64,000 nucleotides of DNA, taken from the NCBI GenBank assembly GCA_041725955.1, contig JBGRQE010000004.1, positions 77,253 to 141,252 on the forward strand, given 5' to 3'. A program made the position numbers and the translations under genes. This DNA comes from JBGRPZ01 sp041725955 (GTDB lineage Bacteria; Bacteroidota; Bacteroidia; Bacteroidales; JBGRPZ01). This document shows positions 1-9,039 of the stretch, one piece after another. The notes beneath the pieces were generated by a model. The model was given only the letters and a program-made list of their open reading frames with translations. It ran no database searches and was not told where the DNA came from. How positions within the stretch are numbered: position 1 is the first letter of the stretch; the number at the start of each line of letters is the position of its first letter.

Positions 1-1992
1 GTTGTTATTCATGGAGAAGATACGGATCGAATTCATCAGGTAGGTTTAAATGGAGAAAAAATAAGTGTAAATAGAATAAAAACTATTCCCACAATGCTTG
101 GTGAGCCTGATGTGTTAAAAACTCTTCAATTGCTGCCTGGAGTTCAAACTGCTCATGAAGGAACCAATAATCTCTCTGTTCGTGGAGGTAGTTTTGATCA
201 AAATCTTATTCTCTTAGACGAAGCCCCATTGTATAATCCTTCTCATACTCTTGGAATTTATTCTGCAATTAATTCTGATGCTGTAAATAATATGGAGTTT
301 TATAAAGGAGAAATGCCTGCAAGATATGGAGGTCGATTATCATCAGTAATTGATATTCGTATGAAAGAAGGTAATAATAAACGTTTCTCTGCTTCAGGTA
401 GTCTTGGTCTATTGTCTAGTAAGCTTTCTGTTGAATCACCTCTTTTTGATAAGAAAACCTCTTTTATTCTTTGTGGTCGCTATTCTTATGCCGGTTATGT
501 GGCTGATTTGGCTTCGGACTTAGGTGAAGCTGTTGGTTTTAAAGATTTATATGAGAATTTTCAGAAAGGAAATAATGTCCAATTCTTCGATCTCAATTTT
601 AAAATAAATAGGAAGTTAAACGATAAGAATAGAATATATCTTTCTGCTTATACAGGAAAGGATCAGTTTTATTTTAAATCTTTTAGTGACAAAATGAATT
701 TAAATTGGGCGAATACTACTTCTACTCTAAGATGGAATTCTATTGTAAGCAGTAAGATTTTTCATAACCTAAGTCTGATTTATAGTAATTATAATTATGC
801 ATATAAGCTTTTGGATGATTCTCGTAAGTTTTTATGGACTGCAGGTTTATCCGAGTACAAAGTCAAGAGTGACTGGGATTTTTATTTAAATTCTGATAAT
901 CATATTCGTTATGGTGCTGATTTATCAAAGCATAATTTTGATCCAGGTAAGGTTGAGCCTAGGGGAGAAAACTCAAATACGAAAAGTCTGAAATTAAAAA
1001 ATAGAAGTGGTCTGCAGTCGGCATTATATGTAAGTAATGAGCAGAAAATAGGTGCTAGATGGAAAGCTTATTATGGTTTAAGATGGTCTTTTTTTCAAGG
1101 AGAAGTAAAAGGGTTAAAAACGATTAACTTTAATTATCCGGAACCGCGTTTATCTCTTGGATATGATATAAGTAAAAATATTTCTTTAAAGACCTCTTAT
1201 GTTCGCACTGTCCAGTACCTTCATATGATTGCAAATTCTTCTTTAGGATTGCCTACAGATATATGGTTACCTTCTGCAGCCGATTTAGTTCCTCAGAAAG
1301 CTGATCAGCTGAGCCTAGGAGCATATTCTAGTTTTGATAAAGGTGGTTATGAAGCTTCCGTTGAGGTTTTTGGAAAGAAATTTATTGATATAGTAGATTT
1401 TAGGGATAATGCAGATTTGTTTTTAAATGAAAACCTTTCTCAGGAGTTATTAAAAGGAAAAGGTAGGGCTTACGGAGTAGAGTTTTTGTTAAAGAAAACT
1501 AAGGGAAATACTTTGTTTTGGTTAAGCTATACATGGTCTAAAGCAGAGAAAAAAATTGATGGAATAAATGACAATAATTGGTACCCAGCTTCTTTTGATA
1601 GACGCAATTCAATAAAGCTTACATTAACTCAAAAGTTATCTAAGGCATGGGCTGCATCGGCCAACTTTGTTTATTCTACAGGAAGTCCAATAACAGTACC
1701 TGTTGGAATTTACCAATATCAAAATGCTTCATTTATTCAGTATAGTAAACGTAATGCCTATCGTTTACCTGATTATCATCGTTTGGATATTTCATTTAAT
1801 TATAATAGTCCAAATAATAAAAATCGTAAGTGGAAGAGTGAATGGAATTTTGGATTATACAACGTATATGGGCGTAAGAATGTATTCAGCTTGTATGTGA
1901 AACAAGATGCTTATGATTTGACTCAGCAACAAGCTTACCAAATTTATCTATTTACATTTATGCCTAGTGTAACTTATCGATTTAAATTTTAA
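1..1992 (+). CDS. TonB-dependent receptor, C-terminal part (5' end outside window)
   Basis: The reading frame is open from base 1 without a start, so the gene begins upstream of the window. The visible part opens with a plug domain (SVRGGSFDQNLILLDEAPLY about 55 residues in, then a GGRLSSVIDIRMK stretch) and continues as a beta-barrel rich in alternating aromatic residues. It ends in YRFKF, and a terminal Phe is the usual outer-membrane assembly signal. The family imports siderophores, sugars or peptides across the outer membrane with TonB energy. In Bacteroidota this type usually has an N-terminal carboxypeptidase-like domain, which would lie outside the window. It is followed after 12 bases by a DUF4249 lipoprotein, its probable partner. 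The substrate cannot be told from the sequence. Confidence 0.93.
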   Translation, partial: VVIHGEDTDRIHQVGLNGEKISVNRIKTIPTMLGEPDVLKTLQLLPGVQTAHEGTNNLSVRGGSFDQNLILLDEAPLYNPSHTLGIYSAINSDAVNNMEFYKGEMPARYGGRLSSVIDIRMKEGNNKRFSASGSLGLLSSKLSVESPLFDKKTSFILCGRYSYAGYVADLASDLGEAVGFKDLYENFQKGNNVQFFDLNFKINRKLNDKNRIYLSAYTGKDQFYFKSFSDKMNLNWANTTSTLRWNSIVSSKIFHNLSLIYSNYNYAYKLLDDSRKFLWTAGLSEYKVKSDWDFYLNSDNHIRYGADLSKHNFDPGKVEPRGENSNTKSLKLKNRSGLQSALYVSNEQKIGARWKAYYGLRWSFFQGEVKGLKTINFNYPEPRLSLGYDISKNISLKTSYVRTVQYLHMIANSSLGLPTDIWLPSAADLVPQKADQLSLGAYSSFDKGGYEASVEVFGKKFIDIVDFRDNADLFLNENLSQELLKGKGRAYGVEFLLKKTKGNTLFWLSYTWSKAEKKIDGINDNNWYPASFDRRNSIKLTLTQKLSKAWAASANFVYSTGSPITVPVGIYQYQNASFIQYSKRNAYRLPDYHRLDISFNYNSPNNKNRKWKSEWNFGLYNVYGRKNVFSLYVKQDAYDLTQQQAYQIYLFTFMPSVTYRFKF

Positions 1993-1997
1993 GGAGG
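1991..1997 (+). promoter_or_regulatory. Strong Shine-Dalgarno sequence for the DUF4249 gene
   Basis: The sequence AAGGAGG starts inside the stop codon of the receptor gene and lies 7 bases before the ATG at 2005. It is a full match to the anti-Shine-Dalgarno end of 16S rRNA. Most starts in this window, as in Bacteroidota generally, have no such site. It fixes the start of the downstream gene and suggests separate translation of the two genes in one message. Confidence 0.7.
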
Positions 1998-2004
1998 ATA
2001 AAAA

Positions 2005-2913
2005 ATGAAAAGACTATATATAATTTTGCTGGGCTTTATATGCTTGGTTTCGTGTAAAAAGGAATATAATTTTAAAATTGATTCAAGTGTTCAGGATCGT
2101 TTGGTTATTGAGGCTAATTTAAATAACTTGAATACACCTCAAATGATCAGGCTTACTCAAATGGAGAAAATGCTTAAACCTGTAGATCACAGTAGTTCTG
2201 GGAATAAAAAACATGGAATTCCTGTAGATAAAGCTAAAGTGGTGCTTACAGATGGAAAGGGGAAAAGTTATACATTCAAACGTTATGTTGAATTTGAAGG
2301 TGCTACATTTAATGGATATTATCGCTTTGAAAAACAAATCCCTGCCCATTCAGGTGACAAATTTACTTTGACAGTTAGTGTAAAGGGAAAGGTGTATAAA
2401 GCCGAAAGTATTGTAGAAAGTTGTCCGGATATCATTAAAATAAAGTATACTTTGGCAAAGAGTGAAATTCCAGGAAAAGAGGATCAATATGTTCCTTTAA
2501 TTAGTTTTACAAATCCCGATAAACCTGCATATTATTTGCTTAGGGAGGTTGAGGTCAATACCAATAGCGATGGAACAGAATTTATTTCATGGAGCAACCG
2601 AGCTTGGACTTTCAGTATTTTATCGAGTAAGATGTTAAATAAAAATGTTGTCGACTTGCGTGTTGATGATGGGCAATCTCCAAGTGGTTCTTCATTTTAT
2701 TTGGGAGGACCTGGAAGTACCATAAGGGTATATATGTTTGCTTTAAATAAAGAGACGTATAAGTTTTATGAAAGTTTAATTCGTCAGTTTGATAATGATG
2801 GAGGTGCTTTTCAACCTTTTCCTTCATCAGCACCAACCAATTTTTCTAATAATGCAATTGGTTGGTTTAATATATCTGATGGAAGATATGCAGATGTAAA
2901 AATAGGTAAGTAA
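2005..2913 (+). CDS. DUF4249 outer-membrane lipoprotein
   Basis: This 302-residue protein starts with a lipoprotein signal peptide whose lipobox LVSC gives Cys17 as the predicted acylated residue. The next residues, KKEYN, partly resemble the Bacteroidota surface-export signal (Lys followed by acidic residues). The rest is a beta-rich domain that I assign to DUF4249 from its length, layout and position directly behind a TonB receptor. DUF4249 proteins accompany TonB receptors and probably act as surface accessory or substrate-binding lipoproteins, but no biochemical role is established. It is in one operon with the receptor and ends flush against the convergent methyltransferase gene, with no intergenic base. 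Confidence 0.85.
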   Translation: MKRLYIILLGFICLVSCKKEYNFKIDSSVQDRLVIEANLNNLNTPQMIRLTQMEKMLKPVDHSSSGNKKHGIPVDKAKVVLTDGKGKSYTFKRYVEFEGATFNGYYRFEKQIPAHSGDKFTLTVSVKGKVYKAESIVESCPDIIKIKYTLAKSEIPGKEDQYVPLISFTNPDKPAYYLLREVEVNTNSDGTEFISWSNRAWTFSILSSKMLNKNVVDLRVDDGQSPSGSSFYLGGPGSTIRVYMFALNKETYKFYESLIRQFDNDGGAFQPFPSSAPTNFSNNAIGWFNISDGRYADVKIGK

Positions 2914-3642
2914 TTATTTTTCACATACAACAACTGTAGGCATGGTGTTTTTAGACCATGCCTCTTTTTTGAAATTTCCAAAAAAGACAGGTTCTCTAAA
3001 TGAAGTTTCTTTACTTATTTTTTTAAAGTCAGTACTTTGAATTGGAAATAAAGGAATTTCATTTTCAATAATATGATTATTCTTTTTTATTATCAATTGA
3101 GTATGAAATCGAATTAAAGGAGATCCTTTTTCAAATTTATAATTTCTGTGAAAAATAACTTCTTTAGATTCAATGCTTGGCAAGCTTTCTTTTCTGTTTT
3201 CTATGATGTTATCATAATTTACTACCTGCAATAAAATCTTCCCACCTTTTTTAAGAATATGATGACATTGCGAAAAGAAGTTGCTTATTTCTTTTAAGTT
3301 CTTTAAGTGGGCAAGAGTATTTCCGAAACAAATAATTATATCAATAGAATTTGGTCGGAATAATGTTTTTGTATCCAGCATATTTGCTGTAATGAATTCT
3401 GAGTCAAGTTTAAGAGCTAGTGTTTTTCTTTCTGCTTGTTGTATCATTTCTCGATCACTATCAATGCCCGTTACATTATGTCCTTTTGAACTTAACTTTA
3501 GAGCTAGTTCTCCTGATGCACAACCTATATCGGTTATGCTTATTTTTGGGTTATCTATATATGACAAAACAAAATTTAGCTGTTGCGGATTGAAGGGGAA
3601 TATTTGGTTATACCATGGACTAATTGTCTTATAAAATTGCAT
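2914..3642 (-). CDS. Class I SAM-dependent methyltransferase
   Basis: The 242-residue protein has a Rossmann-type methyltransferase core: glycine-rich motif I DIGCASGELALKL at residues 38-50, the acidic end of strand 2 (GIDSD), and a post-motif region IDIIICFGNTLAHL. It resembles the Methyltransf_25/UbiE-like group, which transfers a methyl group from S-adenosylmethionine to a small molecule or macromolecule. The substrate is unknown. The gene is convergent with the DUF4249 gene, and its stop codon abuts the other stop. It is divergent from the rhomboid gene, so it is probably a single-gene unit. Confidence 0.85.
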   Translation of the reverse strand: MQFYKTISPWYNQIFPFNPQQLNFVLSYIDNPKISITDIGCASGELALKLSSKGHNVTGIDSDREMIQQAERKTLALKLDSEFITANMLDTKTLFRPNSIDIIICFGNTLAHLKNLKEISNFFSQCHHILKKGGKILLQVVNYDNIIENRKESLPSIESKEVIFHRNYKFEKGSPLIRFHTQLIIKKNNHIIENEIPLFPIQSTDFKKISKETSFREPVFFGNFKKEAWSKNTMPTVVVCEK

Positions 3643-3801
3643 ATCAATAAAAATTTGTTTTTTGAGATGTGTATTTCGAATGATTATCTGTCATTTTTAC
3701 CATGAAAGAAACAAAGAACACTAAGGTATAGTTTTTGATAAAATGCATTTTAGTTGTAAGTTTATTGAATAAAGTTAAGGTTTTTGACAAAAAGATATTT
3801 T

Positions 3802-4572
3802 ATGATAAAAGGAGAATTACAAAGAATAAAAATAGCAATGTCTATACCCTTTGTTTTATTATGTGCTATGTGGATTATTCATTTAGTAACATCTTTATTT
3901 CCGATTGAACTTGGTGTTTATGGTGTTTTACCTCGTACAATTCATGGTTTAAAAGGTATAGTTTTTGCTCCTTTTATTCATGGCGATTGGTCGCATCTTA
4001 TGGCAAATTCATTGCCGTTTTTTGTTTTGTCAACCACCTTGTTTTATTTTTATCAGAAGATTAGATTTAGGGTTTTTATTGGAATCTGGATTTTTAGTGA
4101 AGCACTACTTTGGCTTGGTGGGCGTAATTCATATCATATTGGCGCTAGTGGAGTAGTGTATGGTTTAGCTGCATTTCTTTTTTTAAGTGGAATTTTGCGA
4201 AGAGAAAAGGCTTCAATGGTTATTTCTTTGTTGGTTAGTTTTTTATATGGAAGTATGATTTGGGGTGTTTTACCTTGGTTTTCAAAACCAAATGTGTCAT
4301 GGGAAGGTCATCTTTGGGGTTTCCTTGTTGGTTTTCTTTTGGCATTTTATTACAAGAAAAAGGATCGTCAGCGGAAAAAATATTCTTGGGAAACAGCAGA
4401 TACAGATATTGAAGAGAGCGAAGAAGATGCTTACTGGAATGTTCCTCTCCCAGAATCAGAAACTCGTAAAAGAAAGATAAATATAAAAGGAGAAACTGCT
4501 ATTATTTTATTTTTATTCCTAGCATTTGTTGCGTTTTTGTTTTTGTTCCGATATGGAAAAGAATTTATGTAA
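3802..4572 (+). CDS. Rhomboid family intramembrane serine protease
   Basis: The 256-residue protein has about six membrane segments and the rhomboid signature: HLMAN at residues 65-69, GASG with catalytic Ser116, and the partner His170 in WEGHLWG. Rhomboids cleave membrane-protein substrates within the bilayer. The substrate is unknown. A charged cytoplasmic linker (about residues 185-232) precedes a final membrane helix, which gives a 6+1 layout. An upstream TTG in frame at 3784 is possible, but the ATG at 3802 fits the family better. A bidirectional terminator follows at 4592. Confidence 0.92.
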   Translation: MIKGELQRIKIAMSIPFVLLCAMWIIHLVTSLFPIELGVYGVLPRTIHGLKGIVFAPFIHGDWSHLMANSLPFFVLSTTLFYFYQKIRFRVFIGIWIFSEALLWLGGRNSYHIGASGVVYGLAAFLFLSGILRREKASMVISLLVSFLYGSMIWGVLPWFSKPNVSWEGHLWGFLVGFLLAFYYKKKDRQRKKYSWETADTDIEESEEDAYWNVPLPESETRKRKINIKGETAIILFLFLAFVAFLFLFRYGKEFM

Positions 4573-4591
4573 GTTTATATGTTTAAATGAA

Positions 4592-4616
4592 AAAGGCTGC
4601 CTTATAGACAGCCTTT
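4592..4616. terminator. Bidirectional intrinsic terminator
   Basis: An 8-bp perfect stem, AAAGGCTG (4592-4599) and CAGCCTTT (4609-4616), encloses a 9-base loop between the convergent rhomboid and POT transporter genes. The flanking A and T runs are short, so efficiency is uncertain. Confidence 0.7.
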
Positions 4617-4625
4617 GACTTATGT

Positions 4626-6083
4626 TTAATCGTTGTTCTTTACGGCCTTGTTTTTTATTACGAATAGATTATACAGGAATAAAATTAGGGCGGAAGCTAT
4701 GCCTATAATAGCAATTACATACCAGAAATTTTGTGGATGATAATTATTCCACAATAGAGTGGTGAGTTCATGACTATTCATGTTTAGCTTTTCGCACGCC
4801 GCTTTCCAATAACTATCGTAATTGCCGTTTGGGGGAGGAATATGAATTCCTTTTAAATTTAAATACTTGGCAAGTAGAGCGTATTTGTCTGATAATCTTT
4901 CATAACCAAAACCTGAAACAATACCTCCTAAGAAGTTACCTCCGGCAACAGGTAAAAAAGACATGCCTATATATAATCCAACATTTTTTGGTGGAGCAAT
5001 CCTTCCGATATATTCAGTGATTTTTGGTGAACTAGCCATCTCTCCTATAGCAAATATTACTAATGCAATTACAACATAAATAGCGTTGTCAAAAGCAAAA
5101 GTTAAGGCTCCTCCTATAGAAGCAACTATTATACCGCATATAATTGAAATTACAGGTTTCAGTCGCATAACTATTGTCGAAATAAGCAACTGTAAAACAA
5201 TAATTGCTAGTGCGTCAAAATCAAGAATAATTTCAGGATTTACAGTTCCTTGTGGAGTTCCTAATGCTTCTGCCAATTTTGGAGAAATATTATGGAAGAA
5301 ATTATATAAAGTGGTAGTATCTACCCATTGATCAATAAAATTAGGTAGAGAGAAAAACATCTGGAAGTACATAGTCCAGAAGCCAATAATAATAATTAAG
5401 AAGAAAATAAATTTTAGATCTTTTAATACAGTGTATATATCTCTAAAGACTTTGGTTAGTGCAACCCCTAACTTCTCTGTAGTTTTATTTTTTACAGGCT
5501 CTTTAAAAAAGACACTTACAAGTATCATGTTTATTGCAATAGAAATTGCCGACATTACAAATACAGCTTGCCAGCTAGTATTTCTCAAATGTGAAGCTAT
5601 TAAAGGGCCAATAAAACTACCAATATTTACTGTCATGTAAAATATTCCAAAGCCAATTGAGCTTGTCTTTTTATTAGTTGTTTTGGCGATAGTTGCTGAA
5701 ACTATGGGCTTAAATAATGCGGCACCAATTGCAACAATCATAAATGCTAGCCACATTCCACCATAACTTTTAACATATCCCATTAAGAGATATCCAATAA
5801 TTAAGATAGAATAAGATACATACAATATTTTTTTATATCCGAATTTATCGGCAATTGTACCCGTAATTATGGGTAATACGTATAAAATACCACTAACAAC
5901 TCCCAAGAGCAAACCTTTTTGACTTTGTGAAAAGCCTAGTGCCCCTTCATCTTTAGATCCTGTAAAATATAAAGCTAAAATTAGAAACATACCATACCAT
6001 GCAAGCCTTTCAAAAAGCTCCATAGTGTTGGCAGACCAGAATGTTCCTGGGAATGAAAGTTTCTTCTTTTTAGAATTCTTCAT
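4626..6083 (-). CDS. POT/PTR-family peptide:proton symporter (MFS)
   Basis: The 485-residue polytopic protein has about 12-14 hydrophobic segments. An ELFERLAWYG motif in the first helix matches the ExxER proton-coupling motif of proton-dependent oligopeptide transporters (POT family, SLC15-like). Residues such as GTIADKFGYK fit the MFS loop 2-3 signature. By family it would import di- or tripeptides with protons across the inner membrane, but Bacteroidota members are poorly characterised. It forms a single-gene unit ending at the shared terminator. The 250-base AT-rich upstream region shows no clear promoter. Confidence 0.88.
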   Translation of the reverse strand: MKNSKKKKLSFPGTFWSANTMELFERLAWYGMFLILALYFTGSKDEGALGFSQSQKGLLLGVVSGILYVLPIITGTIADKFGYKKILYVSYSILIIGYLLMGYVKSYGGMWLAFMIVAIGAALFKPIVSATIAKTTNKKTSSIGFGIFYMTVNIGSFIGPLIASHLRNTSWQAVFVMSAISIAINMILVSVFFKEPVKNKTTEKLGVALTKVFRDIYTVLKDLKFIFFLIIIIGFWTMYFQMFFSLPNFIDQWVDTTTLYNFFHNISPKLAEALGTPQGTVNPEIILDFDALAIIVLQLLISTIVMRLKPVISIICGIIVASIGGALTFAFDNAIYVVIALVIFAIGEMASSPKITEYIGRIAPPKNVGLYIGMSFLPVAGGNFLGGIVSGFGYERLSDKYALLAKYLNLKGIHIPPPNGNYDSYWKAACEKLNMNSHELTTLLWNNYHPQNFWYVIAIIGIASALILFLYNLFVIKNKAVKNND

Positions 6084-6333
6084 AAGAAAAATGATTGTTT
6101 ATTTACAAAGAAAAGGGTTTTTAAACTTTGTTTTAACAGGAAAAGTAATGTTATTTATATAGGAAGGTTAATTGTAATACGATAATTTTTATTTATTATT
6201 TTAATTACGATTTTTTATATTAATTGATATCTATAAATATACTCAAATTTAATGTATGTAATTGATTTAAAATCAGGATATTTCTTTTTTTGATAATTGG
6301 TTTTGTTTTAAATCTTATTGATCTAATCTTAAA

Positions 6334-7059
6334 TTAGAATTCTATATAATTTTTTACTTTTTTTAATATTGAGTCGTTTATTGAATAAAATAATTGCAAT
6401 TCGTCTATAGAATAAATAGTATCGTGTTTGTTTCTGTGTAAAAAAATTTCTTTTGTTAGTTCATAAGAAAAATATGGATGCTTTAGAATAATTTTAAAAG
6501 AATCCTGGTTTATTTTTAATTTTCTAATTGAGTTGGGTTTTGTAAATACCTGAGATTTAATCCTCTTAAAATTTTTAGTTCTCATCCCATATACTTCTTT
6601 TAATTGTTCAATAGAGTAAAATCCTCCAAGCAACTTTCTGTATTTTACTATTTTTGAGGCTGTGTAAGGACCAATTCCTCTTACTTTGCATAAATCTATA
6701 CTATCAGCAATATTAAGATCAATAAATAACTGACGACTATATTTTCTTTTGTTTATCTTGTTTTTTGTTTTCTTTTTTTGAACTGTTTCTCTTTTTTTGT
6801 TTTGTAAGTTATTTCTTATACAAGTATTGATTTTTGTTTTTTTGATATGATTTAGAGAGTCTTTTTTTAATTGTGCAATATATCCTTGAAATTCTTTTAA
6901 TACAGCCTTTTCTTCAGCCGACAGTTCATCGGGTTTATATTTAAGATAAATTCTACTAAGGAAAATAATGTTAATAATGATTAGCAGAAAAACAAAACCT
7001 CTTCTTTGCTTGGGAGTAAAAAGAGTATATTCATATTTGAGTTTTCTTTTTAATTTCAT
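6334..7059 (-). CDS. Membrane-anchored helix-hairpin-helix protein (ComEA-like)
   Basis: The 241-residue protein has a basic N terminus, one membrane helix at residues 21-38, a Lys-rich linker (about 70-110) and a helix-hairpin-helix DNA-binding domain at about 112-170. That domain has DLCKVRGIGPYTASKIVKYR, the form found in ComEA. A second degenerate repeat follows (about 180-241). ComEA-type proteins bind DNA without sequence preference at the membrane. Bacteroidota carry many such proteins with no proven role in uptake, so the competence function is inference. No other competence gene is nearby. Confidence 0.8.
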   Translation of the reverse strand: MKLKRKLKYEYTLFTPKQRRGFVFLLIIINIIFLSRIYLKYKPDELSAEEKAVLKEFQGYIAQLKKDSLNHIKKTKINTCIRNNLQNKKRETVQKKKTKNKINKRKYSRQLFIDLNIADSIDLCKVRGIGPYTASKIVKYRKLLGGFYSIEQLKEVYGMRTKNFKRIKSQVFTKPNSIRKLKINQDSFKIILKHPYFSYELTKEIFLHRNKHDTIYSIDELQLFYSINDSILKKVKNYIEF

Positions 7060-7141
7060 TTTTGTAGGAGGGAGGCCTGAGAAATAAGAAACTAAGCTGT
7101 TGTTGAATCATATAATTTCGCAACAGCTTAGTATATTTGAT

Positions 7142-8977
7142 TTATTTTGTTTGTGAAGTCTTAATTGATTTCCAGTATGCAGTAAGATCTCTTTTTATTT
7201 CAGGAGCAAGAATAAACATTCCTAAAATGTTAGGAAACGACATACATAAAATCATCATGTCGCTAAAATCAAGTACTGAACCCAATTCAGATGATGATCC
7301 AACTACAATAAAGAATAGAAAAATTATTCTATATATATTATCCGATATTTTTCTTGAGCCTGTAAGCCTTTTTATAATATCTCCAAATAGAAAATCAAAA
7401 GCTTTTAGTCCGTAATACGACCATGAAACCATTGTTGAGAAAGCAAAAAGTAGAATTGTAATTACCAATACATATGGATACCATGAGAAAACGGTTCCAA
7501 AAGCTTCCGAAGTTAATTCTGTTCCTTCAAGATTAAGTGGATTTGTGTATGCACCAGTAAATATAATTACTAAAGCGGTCATAGTGCAAATAAGCACAGT
7601 GTCGATAAATGGTTCAAGAAGAGATACAAATCCCTCTGTAACTGGTTTGTCTGTTTTTACGGCTGAGTGCGCAATTGCAGCCGATCCTACACCCGCTTCA
7701 TTTGAAAATGCAGATCTTTGGAAACCAATAATCAGTACGCCTATTACTCCTCCTTTTAAAGCACCAGGATAAAAAGCACCTTTTACAATAAGTTTAATAG
7801 CTTCTCCTATATCTGTTATATTGATAAAGATAATAATCAGGGCAGAAACTACATACAGTATTGCCATAAAAGGAACAACTCGACTGGTAAATTTTGCGAT
7901 GCCCTTTATTCCTCCGATAATTACCAAACCTACCAATAGAGCTAACACAGCTCCAAAATAAGGACCCATATTACTTAAACCTGGCATGATTACAACCAAT
8001 TGACTAAATGCTTGATTGGCTTGGAACATATTTCCTCCACCAAGCGATCCTCCAATTGCTAATAATGCAAATAAAGCTGCTAATAACTTACCCAACCATT
8101 TTAGATTTTTTTTCTTTAGGCCATCCCTTAAGTAATACATGGGGCCACCAGAAACTCTGTTGTCAGCATTTATCTTTCGATATTTTACTCCTAAAGAACA
8201 TTCGACGAATTTTGAGGACATTCCTAACAAACCGGCAACAATCATCCAAAATGTAGCTCCAGGACCACCTAGAGTTATTGCAACGGCAACTCCTGCAATG
8301 TTTCCGAGTCCAACAGTTCCGGATAGTGCTGTTGTTAAAGCTTGAAAATGGTTTACCTCACCTTTGTCTTCTTTATTGTCATATTTTCCTCTAACAAGGT
8401 CGATGGCATGTTTAAATCCTCGGAAATTTATAAATCTCATCTTCACTGTAAAAATTATTGCTCCAATAACCAGCCATAAAACGATTATGGGTATTTGTTC
8501 CTTCACAGGTTTTCCATTAGGATGGTACATTATGTTTCCATCTTTGTCGCGTAGAATAGGGTCATATATGCCAAGACTTGCAAAAGGATCCCAAAATATG
8601 ATTTTAGAAAACACATCTACTACAGGAACAAAATAACCATTTATTATTTCTGGTAGTGAATGAGTTGGGATGGGAATATCTATTACTGATATTGCCCCGG
8701 AAGAATCAGTAACCTTGATCTGTACATCTTCTCCTTCAGTTATATATTTTCCTGTAAGACTGTTCTTATGTATATGCTGTAATGACCACTCTGTTTCATA
8801 TGGAGGTTCTCCTCCAGTAATATCAATAGAAACTTTAGTGTCATTTAAATCTTCAGAAAGATTAATAATATTATATTCAACCTTTAGCGGTTTTTTGGTT
8901 GTAATACTGTCACCCGATTGACCAAATAGTAAGCCGGAAAAAGCCGTAAATAGTAAGATAAGTAGATAGTGCTTCAT
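7142..8977 (-). CDS. Alanine/glycine:cation symporter (AGCS) with an N-terminal periplasmic domain
   Basis: The 611-residue protein is longer than the roughly 450-500 of classic AGCS transporters. It has a signal peptide (residues 1-19, LLFGQ end), then an extra domain of about 100 residues predicted to be periplasmic and beta-rich (it includes DITGGEPPYETEW, resembling SprB-type repeats). The symporter core begins near residue 165 and includes GTVGLGNIAGVAVAI and GGPGATFWM, diagnostic of the family. The core couples sodium (or proton) entry to uptake of alanine or glycine. The role of the extension is unknown. The gene stands alone, between the helix-hairpin-helix gene and the K+ channel gene on the same strand. 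Confidence 0.9.
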   Translation of the reverse strand: MKHYLLILLFTAFSGLLFGQSGDSITTKKPLKVEYNIINLSEDLNDTKVSIDITGGEPPYETEWSLQHIHKNSLTGKYITEGEDVQIKVTDSSGAISVIDIPIPTHSLPEIINGYFVPVVDVFSKIIFWDPFASLGIYDPILRDKDGNIMYHPNGKPVKEQIPIIVLWLVIGAIIFTVKMRFINFRGFKHAIDLVRGKYDNKEDKGEVNHFQALTTALSGTVGLGNIAGVAVAITLGGPGATFWMIVAGLLGMSSKFVECSLGVKYRKINADNRVSGGPMYYLRDGLKKKNLKWLGKLLAALFALLAIGGSLGGGNMFQANQAFSQLVVIMPGLSNMGPYFGAVLALLVGLVIIGGIKGIAKFTSRVVPFMAILYVVSALIIIFINITDIGEAIKLIVKGAFYPGALKGGVIGVLIIGFQRSAFSNEAGVGSAAIAHSAVKTDKPVTEGFVSLLEPFIDTVLICTMTALVIIFTGAYTNPLNLEGTELTSEAFGTVFSWYPYVLVITILLFAFSTMVSWSYYGLKAFDFLFGDIIKRLTGSRKISDNIYRIIFLFFIVVGSSSELGSVLDFSDMMILCMSFPNILGMFILAPEIKRDLTAYWKSIKTSQTK

Positions 8978-9039
8978 TTTGATTTTTATGTTTAGGTTTA
9001 TAAAGTTTTGATTTCAAGAATGAGCTAAAGGGAACTTAC

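Noticed and set aside
3281..3634. 117-codon plus-strand frame inside the methyltransferase gene
   Set aside because: Antisense shadow of a gene with intact methyltransferase motifs.
6084..6333. Small gene in the AT-rich gap upstream of the POT transporter
   Set aside because: No frame of useful length, no promoter match and no hairpin could be supported.
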